Shown piece by piece: positions 1 to 5,031 of a stretch of 7,964 nucleotides of DNA. The position numbers and the translations under genes were made by a program. The first letter of the stretch is position 1. Each line of letters begins with the position of its first letter. The DNA is from Rickettsiales bacterium. Lineage in GTDB: Bacteria; Pseudomonadota; Alphaproteobacteria; Rickettsiales; UBA3002. The DNA is taken from contig CANEUT010000069.1 in NCBI GenBank assembly GCA_947441895.1, positions 1 through 7,964 on the forward strand. Reading direction: 5' to 3'. A model generated the notes under the pieces. It was not told the DNA's origin, did not search any database, and worked only from the letters and a program-made list of their open reading frames with translations.

Positions 1-291
1 ACCCGCGAGCAATAACGTGCGAATGTCATTCAGCGACCGCACACCACCACCCACGGTGAAGGGCATGAAACATTGCGCTGCCACGCGGTCGACCATATCC
101 ACCAGAATGCCGCGATTATCCGACGTGGCGGTGATGTCCAAAAAGCAAAGCTCATCCGCGCCTTGCGCGTCATAGGTTTTGGCTTGTTCCACGGGGTCAC
201 CCGCATCCACTAAATCCAAAAACTGCACGCCTTTCACCACGCGACCACCGGCCACATCCAAACATGGGATAATTCTGACAGGGAAGCTCAT
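1..291 (-). CDS. hisF: HisF, imidazole glycerol phosphate synthase cyclase subunit (5' part, runs off the left edge)
   Basis: HisF is the cyclase half of IGP synthase. It takes ammonia from HisH and converts PRFAR to imidazole glycerol phosphate and AICAR in the cytoplasm. The 97 visible codons match the N-terminal part of the (beta/alpha)8 barrel: RIIPCLDV (catalytic Asp at residue 12, equivalent to Asp11 of other HisF proteins), GRVVKG, DAGDPVE, then DELCFLDITAT and PFTVGGGVRS, which form phosphate- and substrate-binding loops. The family is about 250-260 residues, so more than half lies outside the window. The start is the ATG at 291, with a GGAG at 300-303 placed 8 nt upstream. The gene lies 91 nt downstream of hisA, the gap being palindromic, and is the last visible gene of the his operon. 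The call is very secure. Confidence 0.97.
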   Translation of the reverse strand, partial: MSFPVRIIPCLDVAGGRVVKGVQFLDLVDAGDPVEQAKTYDAQGADELCFLDITATSDNRGILVDMVDRVAAQCFMPFTVGGGVRSLNDIRTLLLAG

Positions 292-307
292 TTGGTTTGC
301 TCCGCAG

Positions 308-326
308 ATCGCACATACTGTGCGAT
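308..326. repeat. Perfect hairpin upstream of hisF
   Basis: ATCGCACA (308-315) and TGTGCGAT (319-326) form an 8-bp stem with a 3-nt loop, 4 nt before the hisF Shine-Dalgarno site (300-303) on the minus-strand transcript. A second small stem, CCGC/GCGG, follows at about 336-346. Together with the GC-rich GAGC-repeating stretch up to 382 it makes the hisA-hisF gap a REP-like palindromic spacer. It could act in mRNA stability or translation of hisF. Confidence 0.6.
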
Positions 327-382
327 GCTCCGCGCCGCTTCGCGGGCTGATGGCTCGCTCGCCCGGCTCGCCTCGTTCTTTT

Positions 383-1111
383 TCATGCGCTTCTCATCAG
401 TGCAATCGCATCGGCGGCGATAATGGTTTTTTCATACAGCGCGCGGCCCATGATGATACCTTCAATGCCGCTGCTGGCGCGGGCTTTGGTGGCCTGTAAA
501 TCACCAATGTTTGCAATGCCACCGGAGAGGATAACAGGAATGGAAATCGCTTCGGCGAGCGCGGCGGTTTCATCCAAATTGGGGCCTTGTAATGTGCCAT
601 CACGCGCGATGTCGGTATAGACAATGGCGGCCACGCCCACATCTTCAAAGGCACGCGCTAAATCCACCGCTTTCATGGTCGATGCTTGCACCCAACCTTC
701 CACGGCCACCATGCCACCCCGCGCGTCAATACCCACCACAATTTTGCCGGGGAAATCACGCGCCACTTCTTTCACCAGCGCGGGGTTTTTCACCGCCACC
801 GTGCCCAGAATCACGCGGGAAATGCCAGCATTCAACCATGCTTCCACCTGCGCGCGCTCACGAATGCCGCCACCCAACTGCACAGGAATAGTCACGCTGC
901 TGAGGATTTTTTTCACCACGGGTTGGTTCACCAAACTGCCGCTCACCGCACCGTTCAAATCGACCACGTGCAAATAATCAAACCCAGCACCCTCGAAGGC
1001 TTTGGCCTGCGCGCCGGCATCATCATTATAAATCGTTGCAGCATCCATATCGCCTTTGAACAGGCGCACGCATTTGCCGTCTTTCAAATCAATGGCGGGA
1101 TACAATCTCAT
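383..1111 (-). CDS. hisA: HisA, ProFAR isomerase
   Basis: HisA is 1-(5-phosphoribosyl)-5-[(5-phosphoribosylamino)methylideneamino]imidazole-4-carboxamide isomerase. It performs the Amadori rearrangement of ProFAR to PRFAR, the substrate of HisH/HisF. The 242 residues are the normal family length. Visible motifs are YPAIDL with catalytic Asp8, GGGIR near 80-84, GIDARGG with the second catalytic Asp at 129, YTDIARDGT at 165-173, and SGGI plus IIMGRALYE in the C-terminal phosphate-binding region. The start at 1111 gives the canonical MRLYPAIDLK N-terminus. No good Shine-Dalgarno precedes it (only a weak GGTAG), because a repeat element ends 6 nt before the ATG. The gene lies between a GNAT gene and hisF in the his operon. 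Confidence 0.98.
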   Translation of the reverse strand: MRLYPAIDLKDGKCVRLFKGDMDAATIYNDDAGAQAKAFEGAGFDYLHVVDLNGAVSGSLVNQPVVKKILSSVTIPVQLGGGIRERAQVEAWLNAGISRVILGTVAVKNPALVKEVARDFPGKIVVGIDARGGMVAVEGWVQASTMKAVDLARAFEDVGVAAIVYTDIARDGTLQGPNLDETAALAEAISIPVILSGGIANIGDLQATKARASSGIEGIIMGRALYEKTIIAADAIALMRSA

Positions 1112-1117
1112 AACTAC

Positions 1118-1237
1118 CGGTCTGATTCTTCTGGATTGGATGCTAGGAGTGACCGCGCGCAGAACCGCAGCGTAGCAGAGTTACGTGAGGATTTGAGCAC
1201 GGGCACGACAACGCAAACGGACATAAGAATCAGACCG
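1118..1237. repeat. 120-bp intergenic element with perfect 13-bp terminal inverted repeats
   Basis: CGGTCTGATTCTT (1118-1130) and AAGAATCAGACCG (1225-1237) are exact reverse complements. They bound a 94-nt interior with TGCTAGGA...CCGCGCGCA (1141-1161) and a weak CGTA/TACG stem near 1171-1185. It has no open frame of its own. It fills almost all of the 127-nt gap between the GNAT stop (1239) and the hisA start (1111). A partial relative lies at 4207-4243, so this is likely a dispersed non-autonomous element. Each terminus contains a GANTC site. Confidence 0.75.
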
Positions 1238-1238
1238 C

Positions 1239-1796
1239 TCATATGATGTTCGAGATGGGTTCGAGTTTTTTGTAGAAATAATGCCCCGACACCACGCTGG
1301 CATTCACAATTTCATAATAGGGCATGGTGCCCCATTCGGTGTAGCCATGCGTGCGATAAACCTGCAGCGCGCGCTCTTGCGATTCACGTACCGAGAGATT
1401 CATCACCGAGAAACCTTCTTTGGCGGCCTCGCGCTCCGCCGCTTCCAGCAGCATGGGGGCAAGCCCGTGCCCACGCGCCCAGGGTGCCACAAAATGCGCT
1501 TCTACGGATGCGGCGAATGACTGCGTTTCTTTCGATTTGCTGGGGCGCACCAGCTGAATGGAGGCTGCAATCACCCCATCAAGCTTACCGATAAACAGCT
1601 CGCGCGAGGGCACCATCAACACGCCCTTCCAATAGCTTTCCAGCGTTTCGCGCATAGGCGGCGTCAGCCAGTTAAAGCCAATGCCATCGCGAATGGCATC
1701 TTCGGTGGCCACCGCCAGTTCGTGCAATTCGGTGTCACTCATGGCGATTTTTTTCTCAACAACCAGTTTGTGCGTATTTGGTTTTGCTTGTGGCAT
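1239..1796 (-). CDS. GNAT-family N-acetyltransferase inside the his operon
   Basis: This is a 185-residue single-domain GCN5-related acetyltransferase that would transfer acetyl from acetyl-CoA to an unknown amine. The acetyl-CoA loop (motif A) is HFVAPWARGHGLAPMLLEAA at about 101-120, with R108-G109-H110-G111. It is followed by NLSVRESQERALQVYRTHGYTEWG (motif B, 133-156) and a C-terminal strand around GHYFYKKL. The N-terminal segment from residue 10 looks like the first GNAT beta strand, which favours the ATG at 1796 over the internal ATG at 1742. It starts 3 nt after the hisH stop, so it is very likely co-transcribed and perhaps coupled. Its stop codon directly abuts one terminal repeat of the element at 1118-1237. 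I recall similar GNATs between hisH and hisA in some Rhodospirillales. No histidine-pathway reaction requires an acetyltransferase, so its role is unknown. Confidence 0.9.
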   Translation of the reverse strand: MPQAKPNTHKLVVEKKIAMSDTELHELAVATEDAIRDGIGFNWLTPPMRETLESYWKGVLMVPSRELFIGKLDGVIAASIQLVRPSKSKETQSFAASVEAHFVAPWARGHGLAPMLLEAAEREAAKEGFSVMNLSVRESQERALQVYRTHGYTEWGTMPYYEIVNASVVSGHYFYKKLEPISNII

Positions 1797-1799
1797 CGG

Positions 1800-2438
1800 T
1801 TACGAACCCATGTTCAAAAAATTGCGCAGCATGGCAAGCCCCACTGCCTGACTTTTCTCTGGGTGAAACTGCGTCGCCACAATATGTTTGCGCGCCATCG
1901 CTGCCACCACCTCACCCCCATAATCCACCATCGCTGAAACCTCAAGCGGATTGACGTTTTGTGCCGCAAACGAATGCACAAAATAAGCAAAATCATCATC
2001 CTTGATCCCTGCAAAAAACGGATGATCCTTTTGCTTCAGGCGCAGCCTGTTCCAGCCCATGTGGGGAATTTTGAGGGTGGCATCCGCCGGGGTAATTTCG
2101 CGCACCTCGCCTTTGAACCAACCCAGCCCCTCATGCGAGCCATGTTCATGCCCGCGTTCGAACAGCATTTGCATGCCCACGCAAATGCCTAAAAATGGCG
2201 TGGTGCCATGCAGCACTTTTTTCTCGAGCGCAGCGCGCATGCCTGTCAGCGCGTTCAGCCCGTTCATGCAATCAGCAAAGGCGCCTACGCCGGGCAGCAC
2301 AATATGCGTGGCACCATCAAGTGCGACAACATCGGTAGTCACTTCCAGCGTTGCGCCAGCAGGCAGCTGCGAAGCAATGGCTTTGCGCACGGAATGGAGA
2401 TTGCCCGCCCCGCAATCAATGATGGCAACATGTGTCAT
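1800..2438 (-). CDS. hisH: HisH, imidazole glycerol phosphate synthase glutaminase subunit
   Basis: HisH is a class I glutamine amidotransferase. It hydrolyses glutamine and channels ammonia through the HisF barrel for IGP and AICAR formation. The 212 residues are the usual length. The N-terminus reads IIDCGAGNLHSV, the oxyanion-loop region is LPGVGAF (48-54), the nucleophile elbow is GICVGMQ with Cys86, and the remaining triad members are His192 and Glu194 in QFHPEKSQ. GWN at 128-130 and YFVHSF at 152-157 are also family hallmarks. The ATG at 2438 overlaps the stop of the upstream DUF2628 gene by one base (TAATG), a sign of translational coupling. The nearest downstream gene, a GNAT, starts 3 nt after the stop. 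The call is secure. Confidence 0.98.
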   Translation of the reverse strand: MTHVAIIDCGAGNLHSVRKAIASQLPAGATLEVTTDVVALDGATHIVLPGVGAFADCMNGLNALTGMRAALEKKVLHGTTPFLGICVGMQMLFERGHEHGSHEGLGWFKGEVREITPADATLKIPHMGWNRLRLKQKDHPFFAGIKDDDFAYFVHSFAAQNVNPLEVSAMVDYGGEVVAAMARKHIVATQFHPEKSQAVGLAMLRNFLNMGS

Positions 2439-2812
2439 TAGCTTGCGTATTCGTAGTAGCGTTGCTCGGCCGCCATTTCTGATTCGGCCACCAGCACACC
2501 CGCTTCGCGATAGCCCAAATGGGCAAGCTGCATGCGCTTCAAATCATAGGCGTTTGCCGCCACCAGCAGCTGCAGCAATAATTGCAGCACCGCTACCGAA
2601 ACGGGCGAAACGCCCAATGCGTGGCCACCCATTTGCAGCGCCACGCTGGCAATCACATAACCCAGCGCCGGTCCCCACAAACGGTTAGCCAAAAGCCAGA
2701 ACAGATTGAACACAAACGCAGCATAAGAAAATCCTTCACGCACCATCACCACTCGATCAACGGGTTCAGGCGCTTCGGGTTTTTCGTGCACGGTGAAGAT
2801 TTTTGCGGTCAT
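2438..2812 (-). CDS. DUF2628 membrane protein in the his operon
   Basis: This is a small integral membrane protein of the DUF2628 family, function unknown. From the ATG at 2812 it is 124 residues. A short charged N-terminus precedes FSYAAFVFNLFWLLANRLW, the aromatic family signature and first membrane segment (about 28-46). More hydrophobic segments follow near 50-65 and 68-86. The C-terminal part (YDLKRMQLAHLGYREAGVLV) is a soluble tail. An alternative ATG at 2824 would add four residues, but the 2812 start is preceded by GGAG six bases upstream, while the 2824 start has only repeat-derived sequence before it. The gene overlaps hisH by 1 nt. From memory, DUF2628 genes are found between hisB and hisH in several alphaproteobacteria, so the linkage looks conserved although no histidine-related function is known. 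Confidence 0.88.
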   Translation of the reverse strand: MTAKIFTVHEKPEAPEPVDRVVMVREGFSYAAFVFNLFWLLANRLWGPALGYVIASVALQMGGHALGVSPVSVAVLQLLLQLLVAANAYDLKRMQLAHLGYREAGVLVAESEMAAEQRYYEYAS

Positions 2813-2818
2813 TTGGTT

Positions 2819-2822
2819 CTCC
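2819..2822 (-). promoter_or_regulatory. Shine-Dalgarno deciding the DUF2628 start
   Basis: On the minus strand GGAG is followed by six bases (AACCAA) and then the ATG at 2812, an ideal ribosome-binding arrangement. The GGAG lies just after the competing upstream ATG at 2824, which would place it inside that longer reading frame. This supports the shorter start. Confidence 0.65.
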
Positions 2823-2829
2823 ATTTTCT

Positions 2830-2984
2830 GTCACCCCGGATGACGGAGCAGTAGCGTAGTCATCCGGGGTCCAGCTTAGCAAAACGTCAGGAGGCGTTTT
2901 GCTGATTTCAAAAAATCTCCTGATTCTTTGAAACGTCTGGATCCCGGTGTTGTTCGCCTGCTGGCTTCACAAACCGGGATGACA
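2830..2984. repeat. Nested palindromic intergenic repeat (MITE/REP-like) between hisB and DUF2628
   Basis: The outer ends are an inverted repeat, TGTCACCCCGG at 2830-2840 against CCGGGATGACA at 2974-2984, with one G-T mismatch. Four further hairpins are nested inside: a perfect 12-bp arm at 2833-2844/2859-2870, a perfect 9-bp arm at 2878-2886/2895-2903, a 7-bp arm TTTCAAA/TTTGAAA at 2906-2912/2927-2933, and a perfect 8-bp arm ATCCCGGT/ACCGGGAT at 2941-2948/2973-2980. TCAGGAG (2887-2893) and CTCCTGA (2917-2923) can also pair. The CCGGGATGACA termini are of a type very common in alphaproteobacterial intergenic DNA. It contains no gene. In the his transcript it would form a large compound stem-loop between hisB and DUF2628. 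It also holds one copy of CTGATTCTT (2920-2928). Confidence 0.85.
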
Positions 2985-2997
2985 ACTAATGTTGTCA
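2980..2997. repeat. Small hairpin over the hisB stop codon
   Basis: TGACAAC at 2980-2986 and GTTGTCA at 2991-2997 form a 7-bp stem with a TAAT loop. It includes the hisB TGA stop and shares its edge with the repeat element. There is no following T-run on the minus strand, so it is not a convincing terminator. Confidence 0.5.
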
Positions 2998-3597
2998 ATT
3001 TTGCGTCAACACGCCTTTGGTGGAAGGCACCGCATTGGCTTTGCGTGGGTCAATTTCAATGGCTTCGCGTAAGCTACGGGCCAGGCCCTTAAAGCAGCTT
3101 TCCACAATATGGTGGTTGTTGATGCCATAGAGATTTTCGATATGCAGCGTGGTGCCGGCTTGGCTGGCGAATGCCTGAAACCATTCGCGGAACAGCTCGG
3201 TATCCATGTCACCCAGCTTGGGTTTGCTGAATTCCACCTTCCACACAAAGTAAGGGCGGCCCGACAAATCAAGCGCCACGCGGGTGAGGGTTTCATCCAT
3301 GGGGCTAAGCGCCGAACCAAAACGGGCGATGCCAACGCGCTCGCCCAGCGCATCGGCCACGGCTTTACCAATGGCCAAGCCCGTATCTTCCGTGGTGTGG
3401 TGAAAATCGATATGCAGATCGCCCACCGCCTTCACCTTCAAATCCATCAGGCTATGGCGCGAGAGTTGCTCCAGCATATGGTCCAGAAAACCAATACCGG
3501 TGGAAATTTCATAAACGCCAGTGCCGTCGAGGTTGACCTCAACCGCAATGCTGGTTTCTTTGGTGGCGCGTTCTACGCGCGCAATACGGGCAGTCAT
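2995..3597 (-). CDS. hisB: HisB, imidazoleglycerol-phosphate dehydratase
   Basis: This is the monofunctional IGP dehydratase, a manganese enzyme that dehydrates imidazole glycerol phosphate to imidazole acetol phosphate. Its 200 residues match the stand-alone family rather than the larger HisB fused to histidinol-phosphatase seen in enterics. Metal- and substrate-binding motifs are intact: GIGFLDHMLEQLSRH (34-48), DFHHTTEDTG (64-73), LSGRPYF (111-117), and NNHHIVES (160-167), followed by EIDPR near the C-terminus. The start at 3597 is preceded by AAGGAG (3603-3608) at 5-nt spacing, the best ribosome-binding site in the window. It is the first gene of the visible his operon, with a promoter just upstream. 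A 155-bp palindromic repeat follows its stop. Confidence 0.98.
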   Translation of the reverse strand: MTARIARVERATKETSIAVEVNLDGTGVYEISTGIGFLDHMLEQLSRHSLMDLKVKAVGDLHIDFHHTTEDTGLAIGKAVADALGERVGIARFGSALSPMDETLTRVALDLSGRPYFVWKVEFSKPKLGDMDTELFREWFQAFASQAGTTLHIENLYGINNHHIVESCFKGLARSLREAIEIDPRKANAVPSTKGVLTQN

Positions 3598-3602
3598 AGG
3601 GG

Positions 3603-3608
3603 CTCCTT
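3603..3608 (-). promoter_or_regulatory. Strong Shine-Dalgarno of hisB
   Basis: AAGGAG on the minus strand, five bases before the hisB ATG. It fixes the start at 3597. Confidence 0.7.
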
Positions 3609-3620
3609 CACGTTCGCGGC

Positions 3621-3649
3621 AGATTAGAGGAGGCGCGCCCCCACGTCAA
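3621..3649 (-). promoter_or_regulatory. Putative sigma-70-type promoter of the his operon
   Basis: Read on the minus strand, TTGACG (3644-3649) is followed by a 17-bp spacer and TAATCT (3621-3626); TCTAAT (3623-3628) at 15 bp is the alternative -10. The predicted transcription start would be near 3614-3617, giving a leader of about 17-20 nt that contains the Shine-Dalgarno site and leaves no room for an attenuator. The -35 is good and the -10 is poor, so this is a moderate call based on inspection only. Confidence 0.4.
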
Positions 3650-3692
3650 ACCCACAATTGCTCATCTTGACGCCGCCGCGCAAGGCCACTAC

Positions 3693-4208
3693 ATGCAGCC
3701 CATGAAAAACACCACCGCCCAACCCATGGCCGATATTCAATTCCGCCCCCTCGCCCTTGGTGATGCCGGGTGGATTATTCATCGTCACGGGGTGGCCATT
3801 GCGCCTGAATTTGGCTGGGGCATGGGGTTCGAGGCCATGTGCGCCCAAATTCTGGCTGATTTCATCACTAACTTCGACCCCGCAAGCGAGCAAAGCTGGA
3901 TTGCCACCCGTGGCGACGAAATTCTGGGTTCGCTGTTTTTGGTGCGGGCCGATGCCACCACCGCCAAATTGCGCCTGCTCTATGTTGAAAAAGCGGCGCG
4001 CGGACTTGGCCTTGCCACGCAGTTGCTGCAACACTCCATCGCCTTCGCCCGTGAAAAACGCTACCAGAAAATCACCCTCTACACCACCAGCAGCAATGTG
4101 GGGGCGCGCCGCATTTACCAAAAACTGGGCATGGAATTAGTGCGCGAAGAGGCGGAGGATTTTTTCGGCCAGTCGCTCACGGGCGAATATTGGCAGCTAA
4201 GTCTCTAG
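3693..4208 (+). CDS. GNAT-family N-acetyltransferase (type usually fused to MarR, here stand-alone)
   Basis: This is an acetyltransferase of up to 171 residues using acetyl-CoA; its substrate is unknown. The sequence HRHG (30-33), EFGWGMGFEAMCAQILADFITNFDP (39-63), WIATRGDEILGSLFLVR (69-85), KLRLLYVEKAARGLGLATQLL (92-112, acetyl-CoA loop R103-G104-L105-G106), KITLYTTSSNVGARRIYQKLGMELVREE (126-153) and FGQSLTGEYWQL follows the pattern I know from the C-terminal domain of MarR/GNAT fusion proteins. The helix-turn-helix half is absent. Three in-frame ATGs exist (3693, 3702, 3726) and none has a clear Shine-Dalgarno site. The 3726 start (MADIQFRPL) fits the domain boundary best. It is divergent from hisB with only 95 nt between the outermost starts, so the two may share an upstream region. 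Confidence 0.9.
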   Translation: MQPMKNTTAQPMADIQFRPLALGDAGWIIHRHGVAIAPEFGWGMGFEAMCAQILADFITNFDPASEQSWIATRGDEILGSLFLVRADATTAKLRLLYVEKAARGLGLATQLLQHSIAFAREKRYQKITLYTTSSNVGARRIYQKLGMELVREEAEDFFGQSLTGEYWQLSL

Positions 4209-4243
4209 AAGAATCAGCCTGTTGCTAGGAAATGCCGCGCGCA
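4207..4243. repeat. Degenerate copy of the intergenic repeat found upstream of hisA
   Basis: AGAAGAATCAG at 4207-4217 is the exact reverse complement of 1122-1132. The next segment, 4223-4243 (TGCTAGGA, four bases, CCGCGCGCA), matches 1141-1161 at 17 of 21 positions with the two ends identical. Relative to the copy at 1118-1237 the terminal motif is inverted with respect to the core, so this is a rearranged or partial relative. It starts on the stop codon of the GNAT gene. Confidence 0.5.
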
Positions 4244-4281
4244 ATCGTCACGCAATGTTCACAAAAAGCGTGGCCTAAAAA

Positions 4282-4290
4282 TGCTATATT
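4282..4290 (+). promoter_or_regulatory. Putative extended -10 promoter
   Basis: TGCTATATT has the extended -10 form TGnTATATT. No good -35 lies at 16-18 bp (TTCACA at 4258 is 21 bp away), as tolerated by extended -10 promoters. Transcription would begin around 4296-4298, only a few bases before the first ATG (4300), which makes that start effectively leaderless and raises the chance that the ATG at 4321 is used. Confidence 0.4.
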
Positions 4291-4299
4291 TAGCCTGAG

Positions 4300-4983
4300 A
4301 TGAACCCAGAAAATACCTTCATGAACCAAACCGAACCAACATCCGATGCCGCAAATGGTGCTTCCAAAGAAAAGCACAAAGCGGGGTCGCGCTTGGCGGT
4401 GGCAGGTGCGTTTGCCGTTGTTGGACAGGAATTGAAATGGGTCGGCACGGCCATGGATGTAAAAGCGGGCATGAGGCACGAGTCGGGCGGCTTGTGGAAC
4501 GCATTTCGCAAACTTTTTAGTGTGAAAGAAACGAAAGAAGCCGCCAAAGGACTCGTTGATGCCGGAAAAAGCGCGGGTCATTTCAGTGCAACGCTGAAGG
4601 TCGTCGGACGTAATGTTGGCAACCTCGTCCGCGCAAACAAATGGCACCTTATTCTGGGTGCCACCGGCGGCGTGGCCGCGGGCGCTATCGGTTGGTTGCG
4701 TGGCGGCCTGCTTGATGATGCAGGCGATCTGGTCCACCACCCCATCCGTTCGCTGAAAATTATCGCAGGCCTCGAAGCCCCGCCCCAGAAAACCACCCCT
4801 GAAATCGCCGCAATACCGGCCAGTCTTGCCCCATCACCTGCGCCTGAACCAGTTGCGCCCGCCGTACAAGCACCCGCACCAACCGATAGTCCAAAACCCG
4901 CCACCACCATTCAGGCCAGCAGCATTCAGCGCGAATCAACGCTGCAACAAAACGCCAATCAACAATCGGTCAGGGCGGTTTAG
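4300..4983 (+). CDS. Unrecognised single-pass membrane protein with Pro/Ala-rich tail
   Basis: I do not recognise this 227-residue protein. A polar N-terminus (1-28) precedes a mildly hydrophobic stretch RLAVAGAFAVVG (31-42) and a helical region rich in K, A and E (65-100). One convincing membrane helix lies at about 115-133 (WHLILGATGGVAAGAIGWL). After it come HHPIRSLKIIAGLEA (146-160) and a low-complexity tail rich in Pro, Ala and Gln (160-220). With no N-terminal signal peptide it is probably an inner-membrane protein. The first ATG at 4300 is only 9 nt beyond a likely -10 box, so the in-frame ATG at 4321 (residue 8) may be the true start. Codon use and GC resemble the flanking core genes. 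It precedes the AsmA-like gene by 48 nt on the same strand, and the two may form a small operon. Confidence 0.75.
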   Translation: MNPENTFMNQTEPTSDAANGASKEKHKAGSRLAVAGAFAVVGQELKWVGTAMDVKAGMRHESGGLWNAFRKLFSVKETKEAAKGLVDAGKSAGHFSATLKVVGRNVGNLVRANKWHLILGATGGVAAGAIGWLRGGLLDDAGDLVHHPIRSLKIIAGLEAPPQKTTPEIAAIPASLAPSPAPEPVAPAVQAPAPTDSPKPATTIQASSIQRESTLQQNANQQSVRAV

Positions 4984-5001
4984 CAACCCAAGCTGGTTGC
5001 T
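4982..5001 (+). repeat. Hairpin at the stop codon of the single-pass membrane protein gene
   Basis: AGCAACC (4982-4988) and GGTTGCT (4995-5001) form a perfect 7-bp stem with a 6-nt loop overlapping the TAG stop. No T-run follows, so I do not call it a terminator. It may be an attenuating or processing structure between the two genes. Confidence 0.4.
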
Positions 5002-5011
5002 TACCCCACCT

Positions 5012-5028
5012 AAAGCAGCTAATGCTTT
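5012..5028 (+). repeat. Small hairpin just upstream of the AsmA-like start
   Basis: AAAGCA (5012-5017) and TGCTTT (5023-5028) pair around a GCTAA loop, ending 3 nt before the ATG at 5032. No Shine-Dalgarno sequence is visible in this leader, so the structure could affect translation initiation. Confidence 0.3.
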
Positions 5029-5031
5029 GCC

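Noticed and set aside
686..1246. A 186-codon plus-strand open frame over hisA and its leader
   Set aside because: It is the antisense of hisA, whose catalytic motifs are intact on the minus strand. Its own translation is His/Arg-rich with no domain pattern.
2059..2688. A 209-codon plus-strand open frame
   Set aside because: It spans the overlap of hisH and DUF2628 in antisense. It is Pro/Ser-rich, typical of a GC-rich shadow frame.
3667..3695. TTGACG with TACATG as a promoter for the plus-strand GNAT gene
   Set aside because: The -10 matches at only three positions. Mentioned in the context of the divergent region but not called.
3624..4121. A 165-codon minus-strand open frame
   Set aside because: It is the antisense of the GNAT gene at 3693-4208, which has clear acetyl-CoA-binding motifs.
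4249..4272. CACGC/GCGTG hairpin as a terminator of the GNAT gene
   Set aside because: A 5-bp stem with a 14-nt loop and no T-run after it is too weak.
4225..4740. A 171-codon minus-strand open frame
   Set aside because: It overlaps the plus-strand membrane protein gene in full, has no ribosome-binding site and gives no family pattern. The plus frame has a promoter-like box and ordinary composition.
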